DNA from: Crambe crambe
Taxonomy: Eukaryota; Porifera; Demospongiae; Poecilosclerida; Crambeidae
Direction of reading: 5' to 3'
Assembly (NCBI GenBank): GCA_963924555.1
Contig: OZ004584.1
Span: 3,471,001 to 3,535,000 of the forward strand
Length of the DNA: 64,000 nucleotides
The notes below the pieces were generated by a model that had not been told where the DNA came from, did no database searches, and saw nothing but the letters and a program-made list of their open reading frames with translations. The translations under genes and the position numbers were made by a program. Every line of letters begins with the position of its first letter. Within the stretch, counting starts at the first letter, position 1. This document shows, piece after piece, positions 22,820 through 33,737 of the stretch.

Positions 22820-25800
22820 ATGTCACTCCGTGATCCTGAAGCACTAAGAAATTGTTGTGAAGCATTAAGGAATCGTTGTGAACGGTTGAAACTTGAAGAC
22901 CCATTACTACAGTGGGGTGACAAATTCGTGGAGCTGGAAGAGTGTTCACTAAATTACCAAATATCATTCAAAAATGCCTGGAAAGTCAGTATTCGATTAA
23001 TAACTAACATACTAACACCATCTCAGCATTTTGCTTTAGCTAAAGTATTATGTATCAAATTTACCAGGCTATAGAACATGGAAATCTAAGAAGATTAAAA
23101 GACTCTATTGAAAACATGAAGGAATATGCTAACACCCATCCAGGTGACAGGAAATACCTTGATGTCTGTTATCTCCAGAATGAAATGTCACTTAGTGGAC
23201 GAAAACGTACCTTCTATTTCATGGGCTTATTGGCATATGCTGCTGTTCGCGGTCGGAAGAACATGGTAGAAGAATTGATACTCAGTAAAGCAAGTATGTA
23301 TAAGGACTTTTCAATCAAAATTATATATTTATTCATGCAATGATTGCAGGTCCTGAAATGGGGGATTGTCTTTCAGGTTCACCACTAACACAGATACTGG
23401 TGTATGCTCTTCATCATAATTGCTCTGAAGTGATTAATACTGAAATTGTTCAGCTTTTGATTGGAACTAATCTTAACATCAACATCTTGTACCTCATGTA
23501 AGTAACTAGCTACTCCAATAATATGAATGAACTAAATCCAGTCATAGGTGAAAAGTCACATAATTACAGTCATTTCAAAGCCATACCTTCAATATTAATT
23601 ACTTTTCTAGCAAACCATGTGGTTAGTAAGCTGATTCCCTTTTCCTATCTCATTTTATATACTTGACATACTGGTATGCATTGGTTTGCAGTGTATGGAA
23701 ATGTGACTGATTTAAATGTAGTTAGCTACTCATATTACGATTAGATAACAATAATTGCAACCTCTAGTCTGAAATAAACTGCTGAAACCAATGTGACTCC
23801 TGGCTAGCTATCAAGCTATTTTCATAATTTTCATACGTAACAGATGTGATGATAGCCATGCATGGTGTTCTCCAATTGAATTGGCCGTTTCTATCAAGAG
23901 GATGGATATTGCAAAGCAGCTTGTGATGGCAGGTGCCCATCCAATACATCCCTCTTTGGATGATGCATGTGGTGTACTGCAAGTTCTTAATGAGTTTTAT
24001 GAATTTGGGACTAATGAGTACATCTCCTGGCTCCTTCATCAGCACCTGTCATTACGGGAAATCCCCCAGTTTATTGAAGATGTAGTAAAGCTCGATATTT
24101 TCAATGAAGCAGGTGTGAGGATGTTTGATGAAGTTGGTCGTCATCCTGCACATGCACTCCTCACATGTGGCAATGAGGATATGGTCAGACGACTCTTTGA
24201 GAACCATCCTGAAATAAAAGTGAATGTAAAGGATGGAACTGGGAGGACAGCCCTTCAAATTGCTACTGAAAATGGCGATCTTGAATCTGTTATGATTCTG
24301 CTAAAATTCTATAGGTGAGACAAAAGTAGCTAGTATAATCAGTTTACACTAAGTAATAGTCCACACCATTCATTATAAAATTTTTAGGAAGCTGCAAGGA
24401 TCCAATGTTAGTTTGGATGATGAGCCTCTGGATGGAAGAGACAGGTAACACTATCTACTACTAGCGTAAACCTTTAACAATTCTATCTAAGAAGCACCAA
24501 AATGACAAGACTTCTGAGCTCAAAGTTACAATAGTAGGGTATTAAAAGTATCAGTTGAATACCTTATTCAAAGTTACTGATGTAATCATGCATGTTGCAT
24601 TTAATTTTATGTTCAGTAACAAAGATATGGAATTAGCACTGCTTACAGCAGCTAGAAAAGGTGATATCAAAATCGTGAGGTGTATTGTTGAGGAGGGTCT
24701 TCACAATGTGATCCACATCATAGATCAGGCAGTGGAAGAGGGTCTAACCACTTTATTTGAGGTAATTGATCAATCATCCTGTTCATGGAAAAGAAACCTG
24801 ATGATTGCCTTAAATGGATCATAGGGGCACTTTTATAAGTCTTATATCATGCAATGGCTGTGTACGTTTCTTTGTCAAGCTGGCAAGCTGGATCCTTAGA
24901 CTGTTGATAGTGTTTTGTTCTATGTAATACGTACTTATCTAGCTCTACCTGCACAAGAATAATTGAGGTGAACACAAGCTGAAGGCCAGTACATTACATT
25001 ACCGAGAGTATGATAGCACCATTCAAGTGAATGCATAAAGAATTTTGTGCTGATTGGGTCATACTTTCTTATGACTGACACATTTTGGGTTTCAGTGATT
25101 TTTAAAGAATGTAATTATTGATCAAGTTCAATGATAGTCAAATAAATTCTTGTTAGAAAAACATTTATAGTGCATATAAAGTGTGCTTTAGCCAAGAGAT
25201 TCAACGCACACTTTTCAGATGGTCACAAGTCATGTGACCAGCACTAAATATTTTCAGTCAAGGACCATGTTCTGGCTTGGATAAACTGAGCTCACCCTCA
25301 TCCCATTATGCTTTTAGCTATAATGAGATGTGGGAACTACAATGGGGAAGTGAGAAGCTTTTAAAGTCTTGCTAGTTTGGCATATAGCTAAATCAATTCA
25401 ATTCTCCATTACAAAATTATCCTCAAGATTTCCTCTTAAAACCCACCTATGACTAAAAGTACCAAACAATAATGTAGAACATTATACTAGGCTTTTGAGC
25501 AATTTTAGAATCTCACTCCCCATTTTTAGGGCTAGCTATAACACGGAACTTGTACTTTTTTGCTGCATAGGTTCTGCGTGATTATCAATATCTATATGCT
25601 CTGCTGAAAAGAGGCAACACTCTGGTTCACACTGTTGCCCTCAATGGAAATTCAAAATTATTCAAGGTAATTGCTAGCACATTAATATTATGATGCAAAT
25701 AGTTTTGTTTTTGTTTTGTATTATAGTATATATGTTTGTTTATTCATTTGTTCATTTTTTTCGTTCGTTTCTTGTCTAGTTGTTTGTTCATTAGTTTCAA

Positions 25801-28800
25801 CCAAAAGATAGAACCTTGCTGTAATAATACTTTTTGTGGGTTACTTCATACTGGTGGTTCAATATTTAAAGGTATTATGTATTCATGTACAGATGTTTTT
25901 TCCACTCCAACCATCACAAAAAAGACTAGAGAGTGGAGGACATAATCCATCTGACTCTCACGAATTGCAAAAGATGATTAGTAGTGACAATGCAAGGCAA
26001 ATGTTCAAGGCATTAACCTTAGAAGATAACAGGAAGACACCACTTCACCTTGCAATTGATAATAATAACATTTGGTAAGGATCAAGTATAACCCATTGTC
26101 AAGCTAGAATTCACATGCCATACATAGATCAAATGTAAGCTATTGTGTATAAACACCTCTCTCTCTCTCTCTCTCATGCTATCCAGCATTCTAAGAACAC
26201 TACAAGAACGCATTACAGAAAGAGATTCCTATCCAGGTGCTGAGCAAAATATAGAGAAGAATGCTTGGAATAATTTTTGGGAGGAATGGGGTCCAAAACT
26301 ATTTGTTTATGCTTGTTCTCATGGCTCTGTTGAGGCTGCTAAGTTCTTGATGGAACTGGATACCAAGAAAGAGCTTCTCAAAACAGCAAAGTAAGGCATA
26401 TCTAGCTATGCAGCAGCCCAAGGATAAGAGCTATTTTGACAAAGAATGGGTCAAAGAATTTCCGGGAATAGGTACTAGCTCTAAAGGTTATCTTTAGAGC
26501 TGGTATAGCTTCCTCTGCACACATATTTGAATGCGCAGGTAGCTAATGCAGGATCTGTTCCATTGACAATACATAAGTAGGCATGAAAGGGTGTAGTTAG
26601 GCATGGTTAGGCCAAAAATTTTCCACTTGCATGGATATAACTGCCCCCCATATTTTGCTTGACCTTCATTTTGCCCCCTCTTGGGTATAATCCTGAAATC
26701 ATATTTTTGGCTCTATAGTGACAATGATGACACTCCACTCTCTGCTGCTGCCAGGAGTGGTAATGATGACATACTCCAGTACTTGTTGGATGATTGTAAA
26801 ATGAACTTTTCCTTGGTACGTGTGTCCAGGTACATAGTTTCATCTAGGAATTTCACCTTGCCACTGATTGCGTGGCTGTAGGCCATAGCGAAGGGGAGGG
26901 TGTGGGAGGGGATGTGCCCCCTCCACGCAAAGCCAAAAATGCTTACTACTCTGAAGTATCCCAAATTGGTCCTTAATTACTCCTTTGGTGACCACAGGTA
27001 ACAACCTCACTAGTTATATCAATATTAACTTTTTGTAGTTTATTTCTTTCAATAAGTATAGCTATTAGCTAGCTATAAACCCTGAAGATAAAAAAAAGCA
27101 ATTTTCATCTTAAAATCTTCATTTTCTGCTATCATAAAAATATGTACTCAGGGAAATAATATATGTTTCATTTATAGGACTTTCCACTTCTTCTTGCTGC
27201 TGAAAATAGCCATGCAGCATGTGTGTCCATCTTATTGAAGAAAGGAGCAGATATCACTGTTACAAATGATTATGGTTACAACTGTCTCATGATTGCTGCT
27301 GAAAGGAAATATAAGTGTGTGCATGGGGTTAATTAAATATGGCTACATAATTATTATGGGGACCAGCAAACTTGATTATTGATTTTCACACTACAGTTCA
27401 TTCCCCATATGTGAGTATAGTATAATGCCTTGGTAAAACTCTCAGAAATCTGGACACCACTATACTCAGCTACATATTAGCTCACACCTCTTGGATTAGG
27501 GCACTCTCTATAGTCCTAAGCCTTGTTTAGAGATTCCACTGCATGATGAAAGGAAAGGTGGCTGCTAAGATTGATACACCATAAAACTGTCTAGACCATA
27601 AGTGAAATTCTGTGTATTATCATACAACAGCCGCACTGTCATGGTCATTTTATCAGATAAGAGGGGATTTGAAGCTCTTCGTTGCAGGAAAGGCTCTATA
27701 ACACCAATGCGGATGTTAATTAAATACTTGCCAGGTTTGTATCATTATCATCATCATGCTGAGTATTAATTGACACAATGATACAGATGCTGCAGAATGG
27801 ATTCTTAATAGATGTGTTCTTGAGAAACATAGAGTTAAAGCATCATCTGATCTCACTGGAATTAATGTGCCATTTGAAGTCACTGGAGCTGAGGCTTTTG
27901 ATGGTGCCAGTAGTTTAGCAACTTCTATAGGCAAGTACCAGCATGGCTTGATTTTTGTGTATAAGCTGTGTTGTATAGTATGTACTCAAGATGCTACATA
28001 ATAATTATATTGTGCCTTGAATCAGGTGTTCAACACATTAAATCTATTTGCATTCACTTAATACCTTGATCATTAATTACAACTTCATAAATTTTCAAAA
28101 AGCAGCCCATAGAGTGGGTGATCAGCTCTCTGCAATGAAAAAGAATTGGTTAATAATTGAGATGAGAAAGTTAGAGGGTATCAAGTGAACACGAAGACTT
28201 CAAGGTGGTTAGATCCACAAGTCAGCAGCATGCACTCTTCATGACCTGGATTTTCGTGACCTGGATTTCACTTATAATAAATACAGGGAGTGAATTAGTC
28301 AACGAGTTTGAATTCCTTGAAGATTTCAGAAGTCCAGAGACCGATAGTACAGAGGATGATGATGATGATGTTGATTTTGGTGGTGATTCCGAGGATGGAG
28401 GTGATAGAGATTGGAGACCTCAGAATTACCACTCTGCTAACCATACCATTAAGTTAATGGTGAGCTATACCATAAAATTCCAAGATTTAATTGTCATACT
28501 TAAACAGGTGAAGTATAATCGGGAGAAACTTTTGGACCATATTTTGGTTAAAACATTGATCAAATATAAGTGGTGGAGAGTTGGTTTTCCTATTCTTTTG
28601 TTCTCCTATGGATTTCACCTAGTGCTTTTATTTCTGCTGACAGCCTTTGCATTAGTTCTTCCTATTGCTGGATCATCATGTAAGTGACTAGGCATCCAGA
28701 ATTAATAGATTATTAGCTACTATGCTGTGACTATTATGACTTAGAATCTTTCAAACACTTCAAACTGAACATAGTAAATATGTATTGCTTTCAGAACTTA

Positions 28801-30535
28801 TTCTCCTGAAGTGGCTAGAAAATATAATCATGGTATTATTTGTTCAACAAACAGGTACCAGTATTGCAATGGGATTTACAAATAACACCACAAATAATAC
28901 AGGTTAGCATAGATGAGCAATAAAGTTGTAACTGCATGTGCTGCTACCTTTTAATGCAGATGTCACATGTGAAGGTAAGTATATTTTTGTAGCTACATAC
29001 AAGCTAATTTATACTAATATGTAGGTACAGGAAAGACTGAGGGTCAGATGAGGTTCCTTGTCATTTCTGCAGTGATTGTAATGCTTATCAGCATTTTTTA
29101 TCTGCTGCTGGAAATCTACCAGATATACCAACGTAGATTTAAAAAATACTTCACAGATCCTCAGAACTATTTTCAAGTGGTTACATATGTATGTGTGATC
29201 ATATTCGTGTTCCCTCTGGGCCATAAATGTTGGTGCTACCCTTCATGGAAGTGGCAGATTGGAGCTTTGGCCATTTTTCTGACATGGGTTAATAACCTTC
29301 TTCTGCTCAAACACATTCCACATATTGGCAAGCCTGTCACCATGCTCTTCAATGTTTACCTTAACTTCATCTTGCTGATCTACCTCCCTATCTTACTGAT
29401 ATTAACCTTTGCCTTCCCTTTTTATATGTTGTTTGTTGCAACACTCAAGGTTTGTAAATTTATATAGCTACACATAGCACCAGTTTACAGTTTCTTGGAG
29501 AGATTGTTATTCCCACTCTTCAGAGAAATAAATGCTCTAATGATAGGCAGAACTGAGCATTCTGTAATGGATCAGCTAGTTGCTGGGAATAACAGCATAA
29601 TTATGGGCACTAAAGTATGCAGTCATGCAATATCAAGGGCATAAAGCTCACCCACTACACATATAGCTATTGGCAAACTAGCCTTTAGGCTGCCAAACAT
29701 AATGGTGCCCAAATATCAATTGTTGTTCCCATACCAAAAATAGTAACTATTTGTTAATTTGCAGGAGAACAGTGAAATGGCCTTGATTCATTTCCCCACT
29801 CCTTTTCATGCAATGTGGAGTGTGATTATACAAACAGTTGATGGTCCTGATACCGAGTTCTTAATGCAATCACTTCCTCATCAAGTAATGACGTACACAC
29901 TTTTTATTACTTTCATTGTCACTGTGCTCATTCTCTTCAACAACTTCCTTGTAAGTGCAATGTAGTGCAAGTGTAGGTGCAATGCAGCTTGTCAGAGTCA
30001 TTATATATAAAGTAGCTAGCTACTGGACCACTTCATCTGGTGTATACGTGACTGTACTGATTCACCCTCCTCTTAGCAGTCAATTTATTGCTATAGACCG
30101 GTATGGCAGTTGGTGAAACAGAAGCAGAACGCAAAAAGGCTAAGCTCTCCCTAATTAAATCAAAGGTATACAATTTATAATATTCTTCATTATTATTATA
30201 GTATTAATGCAGGTTGATTACATATTTGAGAGTGAAGACATTTTCAGGAGATTTTTCCATGGATTCAAACCTACACTCACCATGGATGACCACAAAATAG
30301 AGCTACTTCAACAGCAAAATGGAATCATCCTTGAGGAATTGAAGGTATGTATAATTAGCCTGCCAATTGCAACTCTGCATGTCACTTATGAATGTAGTTG
30401 GAAGGAGATGTATACAAAAAGTTGGATAAGCTCCAAAATGAGATGACAGGGACTGCTAAATCATTTGGTGTTCTGGAAGGTGAAATCAAGAAAATCTTCA
30501 CTATATTAAGGGACAGTAATGCCAAAATACAATAA
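22820..30535 (+). CDS. TRPA-like ankyrin-repeat cation channel
   Basis: 22 exons join in phase to 1177 residues. Exon starts: 22820, 23068, 23350, 23844, 24388, 24617, 25571, 25893, 26187, 26719, 27178, 27631, 27787, 28287, 28508, 28855, 28960, 29025, 29765, 30097, 30213, 30398. The N-terminal two thirds is a divergent ankyrin array ('GRTALQIATENGDLESV', 'KTPLHLAIDNNN', 'DTPLSAAARSGNDDIL', 'ACVSILLKKGADITVTNDYG'). An acidic linker (DDDDDV) precedes S1 in exon 15 ('VGFPILLFSYGFHLV'), S2-S5 in exon 18, and the pore and S6 in exon 19. Exon 20 ('TGMAVGETEAER') matches the TRPA post-S6 motif. A coiled-coil C-terminus follows. It is probably a plasma-membrane sensory channel; TRPA versus a related ankyrin TRP clade is unresolved. 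Intron 13 has a GC donor, and exon 17 is only 15 bp. Confidence 0.88.
28046..28196. mobile_element. MITE copy 2 (TTTGTGTTCACTTGATACC ends)
   Basis: Left end TTTGCATTCACTTAATACC followed by TTGATCA; the right end is GGGTATCAAGTGAACACGAA. The core GTGGGTGATCAGCTCTCT matches copy 1 at 18240. It sits inside intron 13 of the TRPA-like gene, the intron with the GC donor. Confidence 0.65.
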
Positions 30536-30979
30536 AAGTTCCATCTGATGAGTAAACTAGCAACCTAGAGCCCAATTTTCTTCTTTCCTGTTGTTTGTTG
30601 TTGTTTTTCCTTTCTTTCTTTTCTTTCTTTCTTTCATCTGAAATTTTTTCTGTAAGATATTATGAGTGTTGGTTTTAAATAAGCCACATATTGAGAAGTT
30701 GGAGTCCACCCCAGTTCCTTATACTTTGACCTAATGAGCCAAAGATTTCTCTGAATTCTTCAGTGACATGGTTTAGCATTAGTTATGGCAAGTGAAGGTG
30801 AAACATAGCTAGCTAAGCAGTGAAAGGGCACTTCCCAATACTGCTTTGAAATGATAACTAAGCCACTTGGTAAAAAAGAACTCTCATCAGCAATGGTATC
30901 TGAACGGACTTGAATCTGCATATTTGGCACAATTCAGCTGCTCGATAAATGGGTTTAAATTTTAGCTACAGCTTGAGCT
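30536..30979. other. 3' flank of the TRPA-like gene
   Basis: An AATAAA overlaps the stop codon (30531-30536), and pyrimidine-rich tracts (TTTC)n follow near 30605-30635. No gene recognised. Confidence 0.4.
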
Positions 30980-31363
30980 TCAATACCTACACCTTTCAAG
31001 TACGTTTAAAGCTGCACAATAGCCATTAGCCCATTCAGGATTAATGTCGACAGCTTTTTCAGTGTCTAACAATCTATCTTCTGGTTTATAGTAGGTTAGG
31101 CTTCGGTTGCTTAGAACAGCATAGTGGGTTGGATAGTGATTTCTTAAATCTTCAAACTCTTCTATCTTCTTGTTCTCAGCTGCCATCAAGTAGCTATAAG
31201 TTCTCAGATTATTAGCTATTTTATTAACTCTAATTGCATGAGGCACTGTACCCATGCTCACTTGCTCACTCATTATTGGCTTTAGATGTAATAATGTGCT
31301 AAAATCCTCGAGTACTGGCTTTGAAGTGATCAATTGAATGCTCCTTAATTGCACTGTAGCCAT
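30980..31363 (-). pseudogene. TPR-like gene fragment
   Basis: A 127-codon minus-strand frame whose C-terminal third reads 'AVLSNRSLTYYKPED' then 'DTEKAVDINPEWANGY', a recognisable but eroded tetratricopeptide repeat. The same signature occurs intact in the TPR-CHAT gene 2.4 kb away ('IYSNRSLVSIKLKNY', 'CIKHDPQWFKGF'). The start codon is in a plausible context (ATGGCTACAG), but the TPR spacing is broken and no further exon was found. It is probably a relic of an inverted TPR gene copy. Confidence 0.45.
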
Positions 31364-32486
31364 CCTTGGAACTCAAAGTTCTTACAGGTCTCGTTGACTC
31401 CTACAACAGGAGATGTAGCTAGATAAGCCACTCAATGTTGTGCTATAATCTCATGAAATACTGTAAGACGGTTGAATCTCTTTTGCCAGCCTTTCAAGTG
31501 ACTGTAGTTGATAGTATCAACACCTTACAACAGCAAAAGAACTGTAGTCCTTGCTCACCAAACAGGCACTGTCATTCCAACTTTCAGATAACCCCCAACA
31601 GATGAGCATAGCAATGGCCCTCAGAGATGCAGACAAGTAGCTAGCTATCCTGATAAAGTTAAGCAGTATGCAATGGAGCAATTTTCAAAATGTAGCTACT
31701 CCCAAGCCAAACACAGTCGGGCTCTCATTCAACTGACAGGTTACTGTAAGGACACTTTCTGATAAGATTAGCGTGTGCATAACTATGACTCCTACTACTG
31801 GTGAAAGATAAATTCTTTCTCTCATAGGTGTTGAACTACAACAAGGGGTAGCTACTGTCCCTTAAAGAAGAACCTGCCATACTTTTGAAAGAAAGTTAGC
31901 TATAGTCACAGGTATGACAATAAGATGGAAAACCCTTTACTCAAGAGTTCAATCAATCCAATAGCATCAAATCTGATAGCACAGTTAACTCTGCACATGC
32001 TCATGGAAAGGATCAAGCCATCCTAGTCAAGTGTTCATTTCTAGCTGTGTTTCTGCCATAGAAACCTCCGTACTGCTTGATGAACTGCTGGTCCTTTGAC
32101 TGCTATTGCAACAGTTTAGAGTATCCAGTAGTTCATTTTGTTAGCTAGACTTTTCTACGACAAACTCTTTCAACTAGTCTCCGGCCCACGAGACTAAGTT
32201 TGCCCCATCAGAAGCTTTGGAAACAGAGCAACACATGAATAACTCGTACTTACAAACACTGGCTGGCTTTGTCTGCTTTGGCCATTATTTTCAGCATACC
32301 AAGCTGAATGAAAAGCACTGAAGTGCTAACCCTCAGCGCACACTGAAAATGCTTAGTTATAGCAGGTATCGACAGATACTGAGCAGATAACTGATGAGCA
32401 GGAGATATTTAAAAGTATCATTCAATTTCTAATCATTTATAAAGCAGTTGAGCTAGCTAACATGTTTCTACTACAGAGTCCACATG
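31364..32486. other. Intergenic, no gene recognised
   Basis: Frequent stops on both strands and no domain found. It separates the TPR fragment from the inverted-repeat element at 32496. Confidence 0.4.
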
Positions 32487-32495
32487 CTTGGAGAC

Positions 32496-32948
32496 TAGTC
32501 TCGTGAGCCAGCCCACTTTTTTTTTTCGTGGGGCGGTGGAAAAATAAGGGTCTGGTCAAACTCGAGTGTCCAGATTTTTTCTGGACAGATGTACGTAACG
32601 CGTCATATTTCATAATGGGGTGTGGCTTCAAGATATCCTGTGGGTAAAGGTAACAAAAGTACACAAAAACAGTCACAGCTTCTATTTGGTTTAAGTTTTC
32701 ATTTATACTGCTTGTAGCCCAACAATTCAGCACTCTCCAAGATAGCCCTTTTCAAAGCCATGAATCTGCTCGAGCAACATTGCACGCGCGATTATTCATA
32801 ATGACGCATGACGTCAGATTAAATGATCTGGTCGGCCAGTACTGCTGACTCTGCAGAACAACTCGACCATGTGAGTTTGACCAAACCCTTATTTTTCCAC
32901 CACCCCGCAAAAAAAATTACTAAATAAGTGGGCTGGCTCGCGAGACTA
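32496..32948. mobile_element. 453-bp Mutator-like non-autonomous element
   Basis: Terminal inverted repeats of about 90 bp start TAGTCTCGTGAGCCAGCCCA and end TGGGCTGGCTCGCGAGACTA. The arms also share GGTGGAAAAATAAGGGT, followed by TGGTCAAACTC. A perfect 9-bp duplication CTTGGAGAC flanks it (32487-32495 and 32949-32957). No transposase is encoded; the antisense ORF at 32437-32733 is read-through of the arm. The ends share TAGTCT with the element at 5783. Confidence 0.9.
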
Positions 32949-32957
32949 CTTGGAGAC

Positions 32958-33737
32958 TGAGGTAGCTAATGGCTACATACATGGCAACATTGTCATTAAT
33001 TAATTAACAAAGAGTTTACCTTTTTTAGATTTCTCTCCAAACATGCAGTATTCATGCTGTTGCTGTACACCACTAAACAGATGCAGATCAGCTCACCTTG
33101 CAAAGTTGCAGTCTCTCACGTACAGATAGAGTAGGTAATGGTCGGCAGTCTGGAATATGCACGCTTTTTTCAAAGACGGCGCGGCACAGAATTGCTTTTT
33201 ATAATTTTTCAGCTGTGTGCTAAAACGCAGAAGTCGAAGTCTAAGAGAGAAACCAAACCTTATTAATTGTTGCTAGCCTAAGGTGAATTTTGTACGTACA
33301 TGAGCTATAGCTACTGGATACATACGTACGTCAATAGCTAGCGGGCATAATTAATAATACGCATGCGCACGTTCGTTTGACCTTTGACCCCACAAATGAA
33401 ACATGCCCATAGCACTTGGAACAAACAGCTTGAGCTTATTGTTTTCTACAGCATTTTGTCATAGAGGTGCTAAGTGGATTGTAGGCGCTTGGCTTTCTAA
33501 GTGCTTGTGGTAAGCCTCCTATGTATGCAGCTGCAATATCTTAGTAAGTCAAAGTACAAATGACTTTCACCAACTGCTTCGCTCGCCGATTGAATATGTT
33601 ACACGAACATACCCTAGTTTAGCAGAAATTTGGCACACTACGCTGCCTACACGGATTGTCGGTATATTGTCGTTATGGGCGCATGTGACCTGTTTCCAAT
33701 CCTGTGTACGTAATCTGTAACAACCATACGTACCTAG
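32958..33737. other. Upstream region of the TPR-CHAT gene
   Basis: No gene recognised. It presumably contains the promoter and 5' UTR of the gene starting at 33738. CpG content rises near 33350-33660. Confidence 0.4.

Noticed and set aside
28213-28286. Possible extra exon of the TRPA-like gene reading 'LHDLDFRDLDFTYNKY'
   Set aside because: It has no usable donor and runs into a stop after joining. Exon 13 (phase 1) joins exon 14 at 28287 directly in phase, so the piece is treated as intron, although the internal repeat is striking.
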